Of a stretch of DNA of 64,000 bases, positions 12,209 to 22,559 are shown piece by piece (position 1 is the first letter of the stretch; each line of letters opens with the position of its first letter). The notes under the pieces were generated by a model, which did not search any database, was not told the origin of the DNA, and saw only the letters and a list, made by a program, of their open reading frames with translations. Made by a program: the position numbers and the translations under genes. The DNA is taken from positions 1,047,501-1,111,500 of the forward strand of contig JAAOOA010000060.1 of the NCBI GenBank assembly GCA_012861695.1. Reading direction: 5' to 3'. The DNA comes from Trematomus loennbergii (lineage: Eukaryota; Chordata; Actinopteri; Perciformes; Nototheniidae).

Positions 12209-13140
12209 TAGTGATGGCGAGATGAAGCCTTATGAAGCTTTGAAGCTTTCCAGCCAATTGGTTCGCAAAAGGGTTCATCTCATGAGGCTTCATCATGGGC
12301 TTCATTTGAACACAAACCCCCCCTGTTGGTCAAAGTGTGTAAAACAGGCAGATTTGACATCTCAATAGTATACTCTATCTCATACCGAGTTCCCAATGAG
12401 TAAAGCCTTAGAATAACTCTTAACAACGAACATAAAATCATATTTTCATGTTAACAATATTGTTTTTATTCCAGTTGAATGATTGTGATTGAAAAGCTAA
12501 GGAGGCTGGTAAACATTGCAAAGAGGGATTTGTATTCCTTAATAATATTCATAAACGTAACCATGTTGTAGCCTGAGAAAGGCTAAACCATATCAAAGAA
12601 TACATTTATTAACTACATTATCTCATTTAGCTGTAGCTTTTATAAACAAAAAAAAGACGTATTGTTCAGTCGTTGAACCAGGGACCCTGCGGTCGTGAGT
12701 CAATTGCTTTCCAGCTGAGCCACAGCCCGCACACTGAATCTTCCTGAAAACACTCCATTGTATTTATTCCTGTATTTATTCATGTTCCTACATTTATTTA
12801 TGCTTGTATCTATTTATACTTAAGACATGTTCCGACCTCTATATAAGTGAGGGTCTGAGCTCTTTTAATTCCATCGTGTCACCAGCGGACCCGGGTACAG
12901 GAGGGGTAATATGGTTCTTATTATACATCCATGGTATATGAGCGTTGTGGTTCAACGGTTCAACCGATCTGAATTGCTTCCTGAAGCAGTCACGTGGTAT
13001 CGACAGGCAGCGAGGCTTCGTTTGTCATCGATGACGTCACTGGCCCAAAACGATACAAGCCTCGATACATGCTTCACAAAAAGCTTCGGGGATTACTCGA
13101 CACACACTCCGAAGCCTCGGCGCAATACGTAACATCACTA
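12209..13140. mobile_element. hAT element, TAGTGATG ends, 8-bp TSD
   Basis: The left end TAGTGATGGCGAG and the right end CATCACTA form an 8-bp terminal inverted repeat. A perfect 8-bp duplication CTGGATTC flanks it at 12201-12208 and 13141-13148. The 932-bp length and lack of a transposase ORF make it non-autonomous. It contains a tRNA-like stretch on the minus strand. It is the youngest of three nested layers (L2, then the GTCA repeat, then this hAT). Confidence 0.85.
12665..12730 (-). other. tRNA-like (A-box/B-box) segment, not a functional tRNA
   Basis: The minus strand reads GCGGGCTGTGGCTCAGCTGG, resembling a tRNA 5' half with an A box, and about 35 nt later GGTTCAACGAC, resembling a B box. 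The acceptor ends do not pair well and no clean anticodon arm is seen, so I regard it as a tRNA-derived relic (SINE head) carried inside the hAT element. Confidence 0.5.
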
Positions 13141-13306
13141 CTGGATTCCTTACTCGTGCTCCCCTGATTTGGTAATGTTGAGTTTGTTCCTTGTTTTCTT
13201 TTGTCATCGGCTTTTTTTAAATAAAGCTCGCTTTTTGTTACCCTTTGAAACCGCTTCTCCCTTTTTAAACTGCATTTGGGTCCTACCTTTCCTCAAATCC
13301 TGACAC

Positions 13307-14650
13307 TTTTTCAAAAATGTTTTTCATTGCATGGCCTCAGATCTACTTCATATAGTAAACAAGTCTCTTCACTCAGGTGTGTTTCCACAGGCCCTGAAAA
13401 CTGCTTTCATTAACCTGCTCTTTAAAAAGAATAAAATCTAGACGCATTTGTCCAACTTTTCTAAATTGGTTTGAATCCTACTTAAAGGACAGGTATCTGG
13501 TAACTACACATCCGAGTTGACAATTATGACATGTGGGGTTCCTCAAGGCTCCATCTTGGGGCCTCTTCTCTTTAACATCTACATGCTACCGCTGGCTCAG
13601 ATAATGAAAAACAACAAAATAAATTACCATAGCTATGCAGATGACACACAAATTTACATAACCATTTCACCAGGAGACTATGCTCCAATTCAAACACTGA
13701 GTAAGTGCATTGAACAAATCAATGATTGGATGTGTCAGAACGTTCTCCAATTAAATAAAGATAAAACTGAGGTAATTGTTTTTGGAGCCAAGGAGGAACG
13801 TCAGCGCATAGCTTCAGTCGGCAATGTTCAAAACAACAGATAAAGCCAGAAATCTAGGTGTAGTCATGACTCTGACCTGAATTTCACATTAAAACAATTA
13901 CTAAATCAGCCTACTATCACCTAAAGAATATATCTAGGATTAAAAGACTAATGTCACAGCAGGATTTGGAAAAACTTGTCCATGCTTTTATCTTCAGTAG
14001 ACTGGACTACTGTAATGGTGTCTTCACAGGTCTCACTAAAACATCTATTAGAAAGATGCAGCTGATTCAGAACGCCGCTGCTCGAGTCCTCACTAACACT
14101 AAGAAAGTGGATCACATCAGTCCTGTTCTGAAGTCCTTACACTGGCTTCCTGTCTGTCAAATAATTGATTTCAAGATACTGCTGGTTTATAAAGCATTGA
14201 ATGGTTTAGGCCCAAAACACATTATGAACCATCCAGAACTCTCAGGTCTTCTGGGACTGGTCAGCTTTCTGTCCCTAGAGTCTAAACATGGTAAAGCAGC
14301 GTTCAGTTATTATGCTCCAAATATCTGGAACAAACTCCCAGAAACCTGCAGGTCCGCTGCAACTCTGACTACTTTTAAATCCAGGCTGAAGACTTTTCTG
14401 TTTCCGCTGCTTTTAATTGAACTATTCACATCTTAAACTGCACTGTATCTTTTGTTCATGTCCCTGTCTTATACATGTTTTATTATCTTTGCTTTTTAAT
14501 GACTGTTTTTAAATGCCATTCTATAATGTGTTTCTGCTGCACTATTTCTTTATGCTCTTACTGTTTCTCGTTTTTTGTAAAGCACTTGGAATTGCCTTGT
14601 GTTGAAAGGAGCTATATAAATAAACTGAATTGCCTTGCCTTGCCATCACT
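13307..14650 (+). pseudogene. L2-type LINE, reverse transcriptase and 3' end
   Basis: It resumes with FFKNVFHCMASDLLHIVNKS and SGVFPQALKTAFINLLFKK, then jumps near 13440 to a frame with [11 protein letters not shown], so part of the RT fingers/palm is deleted. Next come [14 protein letters not shown] and the catalytic YADD (13634-13645) with YADDTQIY. The C-terminal part has SRLDYCNGVFTGL, IQNAAARVLT, SLHWLPV, YAPNIWNKLPE and FKSRLKTFLF. The 3' end carries AGCACTTGGAATTGCCTTG and stops in ATTGCCTTGCCTTGCC, a typical L2 tail. The large deletion and frameshifts make it inactive. Confidence 0.85.
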
Positions 14651-14766
14651 GAGATTTAGTAAGTTAAAGTTGTTGTATGGTAAATATAATAACGACAATC
14701 TAATAATATATTATTTTAAGCTTAAGAAACTAAAAGATATGTTAAAATAAGGCGAAGATTGTGTAC

Positions 14767-14962
14767 ACACTGAAAAACTTCAATATTGCTCTGATATGTA
14801 TTATGTCAGAACAAATTCACATGGTTAGTTGAAAGCAATAGTATTAAGTTGAACCTTATATAGATTTAATTCAACTTAATATTATTGCTTTCAATTAAAT
14901 GTATACAGTTATGTGAAATCTGTTGACATGATACATTTAATTAAATTCAACGTTCCAGTTTG
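14767..14962. mobile_element. Palindromic ~200-bp MITE, copy 1
   Basis: It starts CACTGAAAAAC and ends near GTTCAGTG. The halves fold on each other: GAAAGCAATAGTATTAAGTT pairs with AACTTAATATTATTGCTTTC. Other copies lie at about 25030, 41553 and 63803. Confidence 0.7.
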
Positions 14963-15660
14963 TTCAGTGCATTGATAGAAGAAAGAGAGACAGGATGCTC
15001 ACACTGTATGTACATCCATTCACTATTCCTCTCCCCCCACTGGGAGTGAGTCAGCGGATGTAAGCGCTGCGGAGCTTCACCTCCACCCTCTCTGACCTCC
15101 GTTACACCATCAGCTGTCCGTCAGCAGCATGAGAAGCAGGCTGATTCACATCTCAGATTCACTTAAACACTTTTCAAGTAGCCTCAATTATAAATACACA
15201 AGAATAAAGCAACATTATGTAGATTAAAGTGATTCACTTTCAGAAGTGGCAAATCTCACTTGTCATGGTAATTACCTTGATTGTGCATTATATTTTCACA
15301 CTAAAACACTTTATGTGTAGAAGAAAATCCTGTTTAAATTATGGGTAATTTTTTGTTCATATTTGATATGTTTACTTCGTAACTATGATGACAACAAATA
15401 CCTATAATCTATAATGAGGCTTTTGTTGTTTCACATCTATTGAACAATTTAAACTTCAGAACTGAACCAGTTCTGACACCGTTGTTTACACAGGCAAACC
15501 AAACCATTTGGTTGGGTGAATTTCTATAGACTAAACGCTCAAAATCAATGCCAAAGTGACACAAATATGACAGGAATGACCTTTATGTCTCTGAACTTGG
15601 GTATCCTGGGAATTTTATTACGTGCACCACGAAGGACACAAAGCAAGTAACATAACATGA
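14963..15660. other. No recognisable feature
   Basis: No gene, RNA or repeat identified. Confidence 0.4.
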
Positions 15661-15695
15661 GGTATATATATATATATATGTATGTATATATATTA
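15661..15695. repeat. (AT)n-rich simple repeat
   Basis: ATATAT runs with TGTATG interruptions, directly beside the left end of the hAT copy at 15696. Confidence 0.85.
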
Positions 15696-17150
15696 GGGCT
15701 GTCAAGTTAACGCGTTAACGCAATTTTTCTTTAACGCCACTAATTATTTAACGTGCGATTAACGCATGTGTATTTGTCCTCGGCCCGCCCCGTAGTTTCA
15801 GAGCCCAAAGGCTTGACATTGTTGTTGTTGTTAGTTGTGGTGGGAGATTCTAGCGAGAGATATGGATACAAAAAAAGGTGTTTTAAACAGCAAGCCAAGC
15901 ACACAGCTGATGCTGACAGCCCCGCTCCTGCCGCTCGCTTGCGGCAGACCACGCTTGAAAGTTTGCCGGGGAGACACCTGAGGCCTGTACTACGAAGCTG
16001 GATTTTCGCTTAGCCGGCTAAATTCAGGGAAATCTCGGGCTTTCCGGTCCTACGACGCTGGTTCTCTTTTAGCAGGCTAGATTTCCATGGTAACTTATGC
16101 TGAGCGACAAACCTGCTCCGGAGCAGGTTAGGTGGCAGGCTAAGAGATCAACTCAGTGAAAGCACTGCCTGCTGACCAATCAGAGCTCCGTGTGCGGAGT
16201 TTAAAGCGATCAATTCATATGACAGGAGGAGAAAGGAAATACAGTTTAAACTGCCGTTGCAGGAAAGACGACCGGCCAAAATCAACTGACTGTGTGAACG
16301 TGAAAATTAATAGAATATCCCCTCCTATCTTCAGAGCAATCTGACTATTATAACATTAGCGTTAAGAAAGCTTACTTAAATATCTGCCACGACATAAGTA
16401 ACCGGATCAGAGTAACATTAAGTACAGTCCGCGGCACTGTGAGTGCAGACGTCGATGTGTCCCATTATCATTCATATCATATCACATCTAATGTATCATA
16501 TATTTCCTTATCTGAGTCAGCTTCTTGAGCCGTATCTGGCCGTGCAACACTCACAGTGTCACATACTGTATGCAGAAGTATTATTTAAGCAACACATTAA
16601 ATTGACGAAACACTCGAGTCAAATTCTCCTAATTAAAGTCAGATCCACTCGTGTCTTGGACGGGGCAGTGATATCATAAACCTGTTAATGTACGCATTCA
16701 AACTTTTTTCTTTACCAGCTGTATTCACCTTGCAGGTGCAGCTATGTGGCTTTTATCCTGGGTAAAGTGTTTAAGTCATGGATGTTTAAAGTTTAACTTC
16801 CTCATATTTGACTAATATTAAAGTTCACTTTTCATTCAGGAAGTATGACGCTGCGCTGTCAGTACGCTTCTCCGTGTTTGAGATTGGTCGAATGCTCCAA
16901 ATACCACCCCTTTCATGTGAACGCGCACCTAACTAGATATGACACGGCGGCTTGAGCGATCCACTTGATATCCAGCGTCGTAGTACAGTTTAGCACCAGC
17001 GCGTATGTTTGGATTACGCCAACCGGCTAACTCCAACATATCCAGGTTAGGTTGAACCAGCTCGTAGTACAGGCCTCTGGACAACAACAGCGATAGCTAA
17101 ATGGAAGGCTACAGCTTCCAAATTATACAAATTATTTTAAATCATGTTTT
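15696..17150. mobile_element. hAT element, TAGGGCTGTCAA family, copy 1 (right-truncated)
   Basis: The left end TAGGGCTGTCAAGTTAACGC and the following ACGCCACTAATTATTTAACG match the intact copy at 20187-21049, as does CTGACAGCCCCGCTCCTGCC. No right TIR is found downstream. It is interrupted by the PIF-like element at 15981-17076. The right limit given is approximate. Confidence 0.65.
15981..17076. mobile_element. PIF/Harbinger-like element (AGGCCTGTACTACGA ends)
   Basis: The left end AGGCCTGTACTACGAAGCTG is mirrored by GAGCTACGA-like sequence in reverse complement at the right end (AGGCCTGTACTACGAGCTGG). CTG occurs on both sides (15978-15980, 17077-17079), giving a possible 3-bp duplication. 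Three-base duplications suggest PIF/Harbinger, though TWA is more usual. ORFs at 16156-16344 and 16443-16679 have no motif I recognise. Confidence 0.6.
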
Positions 17151-17259
17151 ACACATATTTCTGGGTGCATTCCATATTTTAAACACACAAATATTGAAAA
17201 TGTATATAATTCATTTGTATTGTTATTAGTATTATTATTATTATTATTAATAATAATGT

Positions 17260-17318
17260 TTTTGTGTGTGGTTTAGGGAGGGCGGTGCCCTATCGTCCCT
17301 ATTGGCCAGCCGCCACTG
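17260..17318 (-). repeat. hAT-like end fragment (CAGTGGCGGCTGG)
   Basis: The reverse complement begins CAGTGGCGGCTGGCCAATAG. A related end lies at 22400-22534. Only this end is visible. Confidence 0.4.
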
Positions 17319-17394
17319 CATGCTAACATATAATAAATCAAAACGTATTATGAGACAGTTACAGGGCAGATGTCTTCTCTGATTCTCGCACCAC

Positions 17395-17640
17395 CCTCAC
17401 GGTTCAAGGCTTTTATTAGTCATACGTACATAGCTACAGTGTAGTTATGACAATGAAAAGTCAAACACTTAGGTCACAGGCTCCTCCAACAGTGCAACAC
17501 AATAAAACAGACAATCAGAAAAAGAAAAAAAAGTATTTATAAAAGTAAATACAAAAAAGAAAATAGTGAAATAGTGCAATATACAAGTGATTGGAATATG
17601 ATATATTAGATAAATAATTTGTAAGTTGCAGCCAGATGAA
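17395..17640 (-). repeat. Retroelement 3'-end repeat
   Basis: Carries AAGGCTTTTATTAGTCATAC and AGCTACAGTGTAGTTATG, shared with 38100-38275. Orientation by A-rich sequence suggests the 3' end of a minus-strand LINE or SINE. The exact family is not known to me. Confidence 0.5.
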
Positions 17641-19960
17641 TGTTATGGATGTACTAACACTACCACTTAATTTACATCATGTTACCATGTCATTACAGAG
17701 TGAACACGGTCATTAGTCTTTACAATGAAAACATCAGCTGAGAATTTGACAGATATAAAAGGATTGAATTGATTTCCTACAGTATATAAAATACTTCTCA
17801 ATATGTTTAGTCATTGACCTTAAAGTAGGGTCACATTTTCTACCTTTTTTCTTTAGGCTGACTAAGTAGGGTTTTCATCAGTGGCTTTGATGATTATTAA
17901 ATCAAATGAAGGAAACTTCTGTCTACTTTCATTGCAGGAAAAAGAGGGAAGTGGGTACAATTTAAACAAAATGCAAATATGTCTCAATCCCATAATTACC
18001 TTTTAAATTACATTGAAATTACCCAAAAGGTTTACAGATTTATTGTGGTATTTAATTGGAAAATAAATTAACTCGTTTTTTCTCTTAAAAAAAGTAAATG
18101 CAATTATATTCTGGTGCTGTTATTCTCAACCTAACTATGGACGTACAGTATACGAGTCCTGCACTGTGAGTCACATGACTCCTGTGGCCCTATTGAATGT
18201 AAGTAAGTCGCTTTGGATGAAAGCGTCTAACAAGTGACATGTAATCATTACTCTATTCCTGCGTTGCAAATATAAACCAACACACAGTTATTAACAGCAA
18301 GAAGAAGGTATTTTTCTATAACTTTACATATTCATATCCTTCATGATGATAACATCCAGTGAAGTTTAATTACTGTCATTTTAAACAAGCTTGTGCAACC
18401 CTGGAGTGATAGTAGCGAGACATTATGCTAATTATGTGATAGTATTATTGCTATAAGCACTTATAATTAGCACATGTGTATGCCAAATTTCAGTCAGTGA
18501 ATAATTAGCAAATTTGTGAGCCAAATGTCTCCCTCCCTTAAAACATCATAGGGTGCACTGCTGCTGCTATCAAAGGCAATGCAAATAAAGGCATGCTGTT
18601 AATATATTCATGCAGCAGACACTTAAACTATTTAGTTTGTCACATTTCTTTCAGAGTTAAAAACGCATATCAATTTAAAGTATGTACAGTATTGTGCTGA
18701 TCACAATGAGAACTCTAAAATAAAGTTCAAAGCAGATTCTGAACAAACTCTAATGGACCGTGTAAAGGATATTCATTTAATTATAGTAAAAGCATGAGTA
18801 ACATAAATCCAAACTGGCACTTTATTTTTACCCATGACAGCATCACATCTCCTCACTTCCTCCAGGCACACTCCTGCTGCCACATTAGCATTATATTAGC
18901 ATTAAATTAGTGTTGCAAAAAAAATTAGACACCTTGCATCCGCAGCTGTCCTGCCATCATCTAGAAACATATTGATATAGTTAGACTGCTGCTTTGAGAA
19001 AACAGAGAAAACGTAGACAGGGGGGCTTTGAAAACCTAATTAAATATGATTTGGTGTAGTATCAAGGCTGAATCAGGAGAATGGAAACTTAAGATGACAC
19101 TGGCAGGCAAGGACAAGAGATTGGCAAGGTTTGGCTAAAAGAAAAAGGAAATGCATGCAAAGACAACGAGGGTCAAAAAGACTAAAGACAAACATGAAAG
19201 GGGTGTGAGGAGTATTTGTGTCCGGCTTAGTTTCGTCGCTAGCTAGCATGACAGGTTGACTTGTAGATTTCAGATTTGTACTATTTTCAACTTTTCAGCG
19301 TTCTTTTTTGATCCTACTTGTTGGTAACTGTAACTGCTATTAGTAATGTATTAAGCTGTGCCCTCTCTCAACTTTCTTGTAAACTTTCTTCGATCGTTTG
19401 AAACTCAACGTTTTAACGATAGGTAAGAGCCTTGAAAACAAACCCTAAAAAACATTTAAGGATATAGTTTACTAAAAACACTACTACCTGGTTTCTCTTG
19501 TTGCACTATTTTGAAAGAAGAGCAGAAACATGCCAAAGCCATCCAGAGGAGCGAGGAGATCATCAGCCGTCCCCTCTGATGTCAGATCATCAGGAGAGGA
19601 GCCTCAGTAACAGCAGTTCAGTCTGCATATCTGAATGCATTCTTCTCATTTATCTCATCTATCTATAATTTAATCATTTTCTAAATACCAAAATAGTACA
19701 TTTGAATTTTTCTTCATATTTGAATCACATTTCAGTTGCTTCTTGTTTCCATTGGTTCATTCCTTACCGCACTACCTATGGCGCTGCGGAAGTAAATTGA
19801 CCGAATTTTAACATAATTCATAATTCTGACCACAACGTGATGCCGTCCTGATGTCCGCTCACTGACTCAAAGGGAAAGTGAAGCAACGGTAGAGGCAACG
19901 TTTCAAAGTTATGACTCACACTAATTTAGTTGTCAACTTTATCCAAAATATTAGATATAT
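17641..19960. other. Unique AT-rich DNA; SINE-tail fragment at 18190-18247
   Basis: No coding sequence is recognised. 18190-18247 contains TAAGTCGCTTTGGATGAAAG, a conserved 3' domain of many fish SINE/LINE elements. 18360-18680 is non-repetitive and includes ATGCAAAT (in CAATGCAAATAAAG) and several TAATTAGC-like motifs, so it is a candidate regulatory stretch only. Confidence 0.4.
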
Positions 19961-20519
19961 TTACTATAGGGGAGAGTGGGGTAAGATGAGCCAGTGGGTA
20001 AGTGGACCCCCCCACCCTCCTTATCTAGGTAACTGTGCACATTTGTTTTCATGTGACCATAAATTCAGGAAGCACCCATCACTTCTATGTGGCTGTGATG
20101 GAGAGAAGCACATGGTAAAGTGGTAAATGTGTTCAAACCATGTTTTGCTTGTCAAAGTAAATGTTCAAAATGTCAGGTATAATAACTAGGGCTGTCAATT
20201 AACGCGTTAATAACGCATTAACGCAAAACAAAATAACGCCACTAATTATTTTAACGCGATTAACGCATGTGTATTTTTTGTCCTCGCCGCCCCGTAGTTT
20301 CAGAGCGCATCGAGTTTAAAATACCATCTACAAGCTGATGCTGACAGCCCCGCTCCTGCCGCCCGCTTGTGGCAGACCACACTTCCACGCTCACCGGCAG
20401 GCCCGGACTGGCCATCGGGAGGACCGGGAGGGTGTGTGTATGTGTGGCGCGAGCGAGGCACACCTTACGTGTTGTTGTTGTTAGCACTGGTGCTAGCTAG
20501 GGATATAAGGAGCTGTTTC

Positions 20520-20699
20520 AATGAAAACAGAGGAGCGACATTTCGCCGACAACTGCGCCGAGCACTTGACTTTATGCAGGTAGCCAGACAGTGGGACATT
20601 GTACAAAAAGTCAGCACACTCAGCACGGATAGTGCGCGCAACATGATTGCAGCGTCCAGGCAGCTCCCGTTCGAGCATATATGCCTGAGCTGCACATAG
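20520..20699 (+). pseudogene. hAT transposase remnant
   Basis: The plus frame encodes QWDIVQKVSTLSTDSARNM followed by IAASRQLPFEHICLSC, a segment I recognise from ZBED-like hAT transposases just before the catalytic C-terminal region. It lies inside the complete hAT copy and ends at a stop beside a (CA)n expansion. Neither a BED zinc finger nor a C-terminal dimerisation domain is present, so it is only a fragment. Confidence 0.65.
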
Positions 20700-20720
20700 C
20701 TCCAACGATCCATCACAGTA

Positions 20721-20725
<5 letters not shown>

Positions 20726-20756
<31 letters not shown>

Positions 20757-20777
20757 ACACACACACACACACACACA
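20726..20777. repeat. (CA)n microsatellite inside hAT
   Basis: CA tract with one CC interruption near 20755. Confidence 0.95.
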
Positions 20778-21462
20778 TATTATTGTATGAGAGAGGTTCC
20801 AGGTTGAATATTCAATTGAATTAATATTTGTAATGTTCAGAGGTTGTTGTGTTTATTATTCATGAGAATATTTGTCATTGTTCAAATGATAATAAACAAA
20901 CATATAAAGGATATATGTCCACTCATATGTTGACAAGAGATACTAAGGTACATTTAGAACAGAAACAAAATGTGCGATTAATTTGCGATTAATCGCGATT
21001 AAATATGGACAATCATGCGATTAAATATTTTAATCGACTGACAGCCCTAATAATAACTGTTACGTCAAAGCAAATCCAGGTCTGAAAATATGTTTCATAC
21101 ATGTTGGTTATTTAGCAAGATGTAAAACCATGTGAATCATTTAGCTAAAGATTAGCATGAAGGACTAAGATAGAAAGTTCTTTCCAAAAAGGGGCTGTGG
21201 GGTAAAGTGAGCCAGTGGTTGGCGGCCGGCCCATAGGGGCGCTAGGGGCGCCCCCCCTCTTCCCACATAAAAATAAATAAATAAAAATATATATTTAAAA
21301 AATTTTAAAAATCTTTTTAATAAACAAGGTAAATATTATATAATTGGTATCAGTAAAATGTATAATCTACAATAAAATCTCGTTTAAAATGGTGTTACGA
21401 TGTCTAAAGTTACTGATAAGTCACATGTTTCCTGCCTGGCCTTGCCCGTGTATCATTACCCT

Positions 21463-21500
21463 CTCTCGTCTGGGCGCTATGCACAGCGCCCAGACGAGAG
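21463..21500. repeat. Perfect 16-bp palindromic arms, 6-nt loop
   Basis: CTCTCGTCTGGGCGCT at 21463-21478 is the exact reverse complement of 21485-21500, with loop ATGCAC. It would form a very stable GC-rich hairpin. It lies in a repeat-rich region beginning with GGCGGCCGGCCCATAGGGG at 21223, possibly a hAT end. Confidence 0.8.
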
Positions 21501-21624
21501 GGCAGCAAGTGCAGCAGAAGCAAACTGTTGCTATCTTTAAACTATGCCTCCGAAACATAATTTCAGCCAATCAGCGTCGTCAAATCTGATGGTCACAGGG
21601 CGCCTCCGTCAGCGCCCGGTGCAG

Positions 21625-22189
21625 TCTGTCATACACTCTGGAAGCTACCATTAGCAGCTAATGAAAACTCCGTTTTTGACATAAAAATGGAATTATGGAT
21701 CATCAATCATTTTTTCAAAGTGACAGACACATTGGATTAACCTATGGATTAACCTTCAGCCGCGTTTTTCTCGTTTTTGATCAGAATTGTTATTCTGCAA
21801 AAGGTGAGCATATCTCCGTGTTTTGCTACCTAAAGCTACGTCGTGTGATGTCTGTATTTGCTTCCCCTGTCGCGAGTTCTGATCGCTCAGTGATGATACT
21901 TATATTTCTAGAATCTGTGGAATCTCAGCTTGTTAGCTAAGCTTGTTTGTGCATATCCGATAAGAATATCGATTGATTTATACCTAGAGTGCGTTTTTTC
22001 GCTCAGGGGTCATTTAGACGCTTCTTGTGAGACTTGTGTTTTGTTTCGGTAAACATGGTTCATATCATCAGTTAGCTGAGTTTCTTCCCGTTAAATGAGT
22101 AGGACACATGAATAGTTTATTACATTTTAAGAAGCCCTGAGACTCAGTTTCGTGAGGAAAAAAACGGGGGAAAAAAGCCCCTTAACAGG
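21625..22189. mobile_element. piggyBac-like MITE, second copy (left end missing)
   Basis: Shares CTACCATTAGCAGCTAA, GCTTCCCCTGTCGC, ATCGCTCAGTGATGATACT and GTAAACATGGTTCATATC with the MITE at 7811-8985. Its right end is followed by TTAA at 22190-22193. The left TIR is not found; similarity starts at about 21625. Confidence 0.65.
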
Positions 22190-22399
22190 TTAAATGGGAA
22201 TTAAATCATTTAAAGTAATTTTGAGTGTTCCCAAAGCCCGGTGTTCTGCAGTTTGTGTGGGCCTACTGTACTGTTGCACAGTTTATGCTGTAGAAACTAT
22301 GTCCAGGACAAGGTGTTTGGAAGTTTTGGAAGATTCATAGCTAACCACACTGAAGATTATGGAGGTATTGATCAGTCTTCTCATATTTTTAAGCCTCAA

Positions 22400-22534
22400 T
22401 TTGTCCTTCCCCCCCCCCTCTAACATCACCAGAAGTCATAATTTAAGGGTCTTTTCTCAAAAAATGTTACCCCCGTACCCCCCTAGTATTATTTCCACAG
22501 CTCCACCTAAAATATTTTCCACCAGCCGCCACTG
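22400..22534 (-). repeat. hAT-like end fragment (CAGTGGCGGCTGGTGG)
   Basis: The reverse complement of the right edge begins CAGTGGCGGCTGGTGGAAAA. It may be the other end of the element whose left side starts at about 21212, but the flanks show no duplication. Confidence 0.4.
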
Positions 22535-22559
22535 GGTTCAACTCAACCCCCCATGAGGC

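Larger units (their letters stand above)
11930..13306 (+). repeat. Interspersed repeat (GTCA ends) inserted in the L2 LINE
   Basis: It begins GTCACGATTTTAG and its far end in reverse complement reads GTCAGGATTTGAG, giving TIR-like ends. CTTTTT occurs on both sides as a possible 6-bp duplication. The right part holds AATAAAGCTCGCTTTTTGTT and GCATTTGGGTCCTA, shared with 2173-2451. It is split by the hAT at 12209-13140; without that insert it is about 445 bp. I cannot place its class with confidence. Confidence 0.65.
20187..21049. mobile_element. hAT element, TAGGGCTGTCAA family, copy 2 (complete ends)
   Basis: Left end TAGGGCTGTCAATTAACGCG, right end TGACAGCCCTA. A perfect 8-bp duplication ATAATAAC flanks it at 20179-20186 and 21050-21057. 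An internal (CA)n tract sits at 20726-20777. The 863-bp length shows a large internal deletion relative to an autonomous hAT. Confidence 0.85.

Noticed and set aside
12665..12730. Functional tRNA gene
   Set aside because: Acceptor stem does not pair and the anticodon arm is unclear; it sits inside a transposon.
21212..22534. A complete hAT element from CAGTGGTTGGCGG to CCGCCACTG
   Set aside because: Ends are only partly similar and the flanks show no 8-bp duplication, so I list the end fragment alone.
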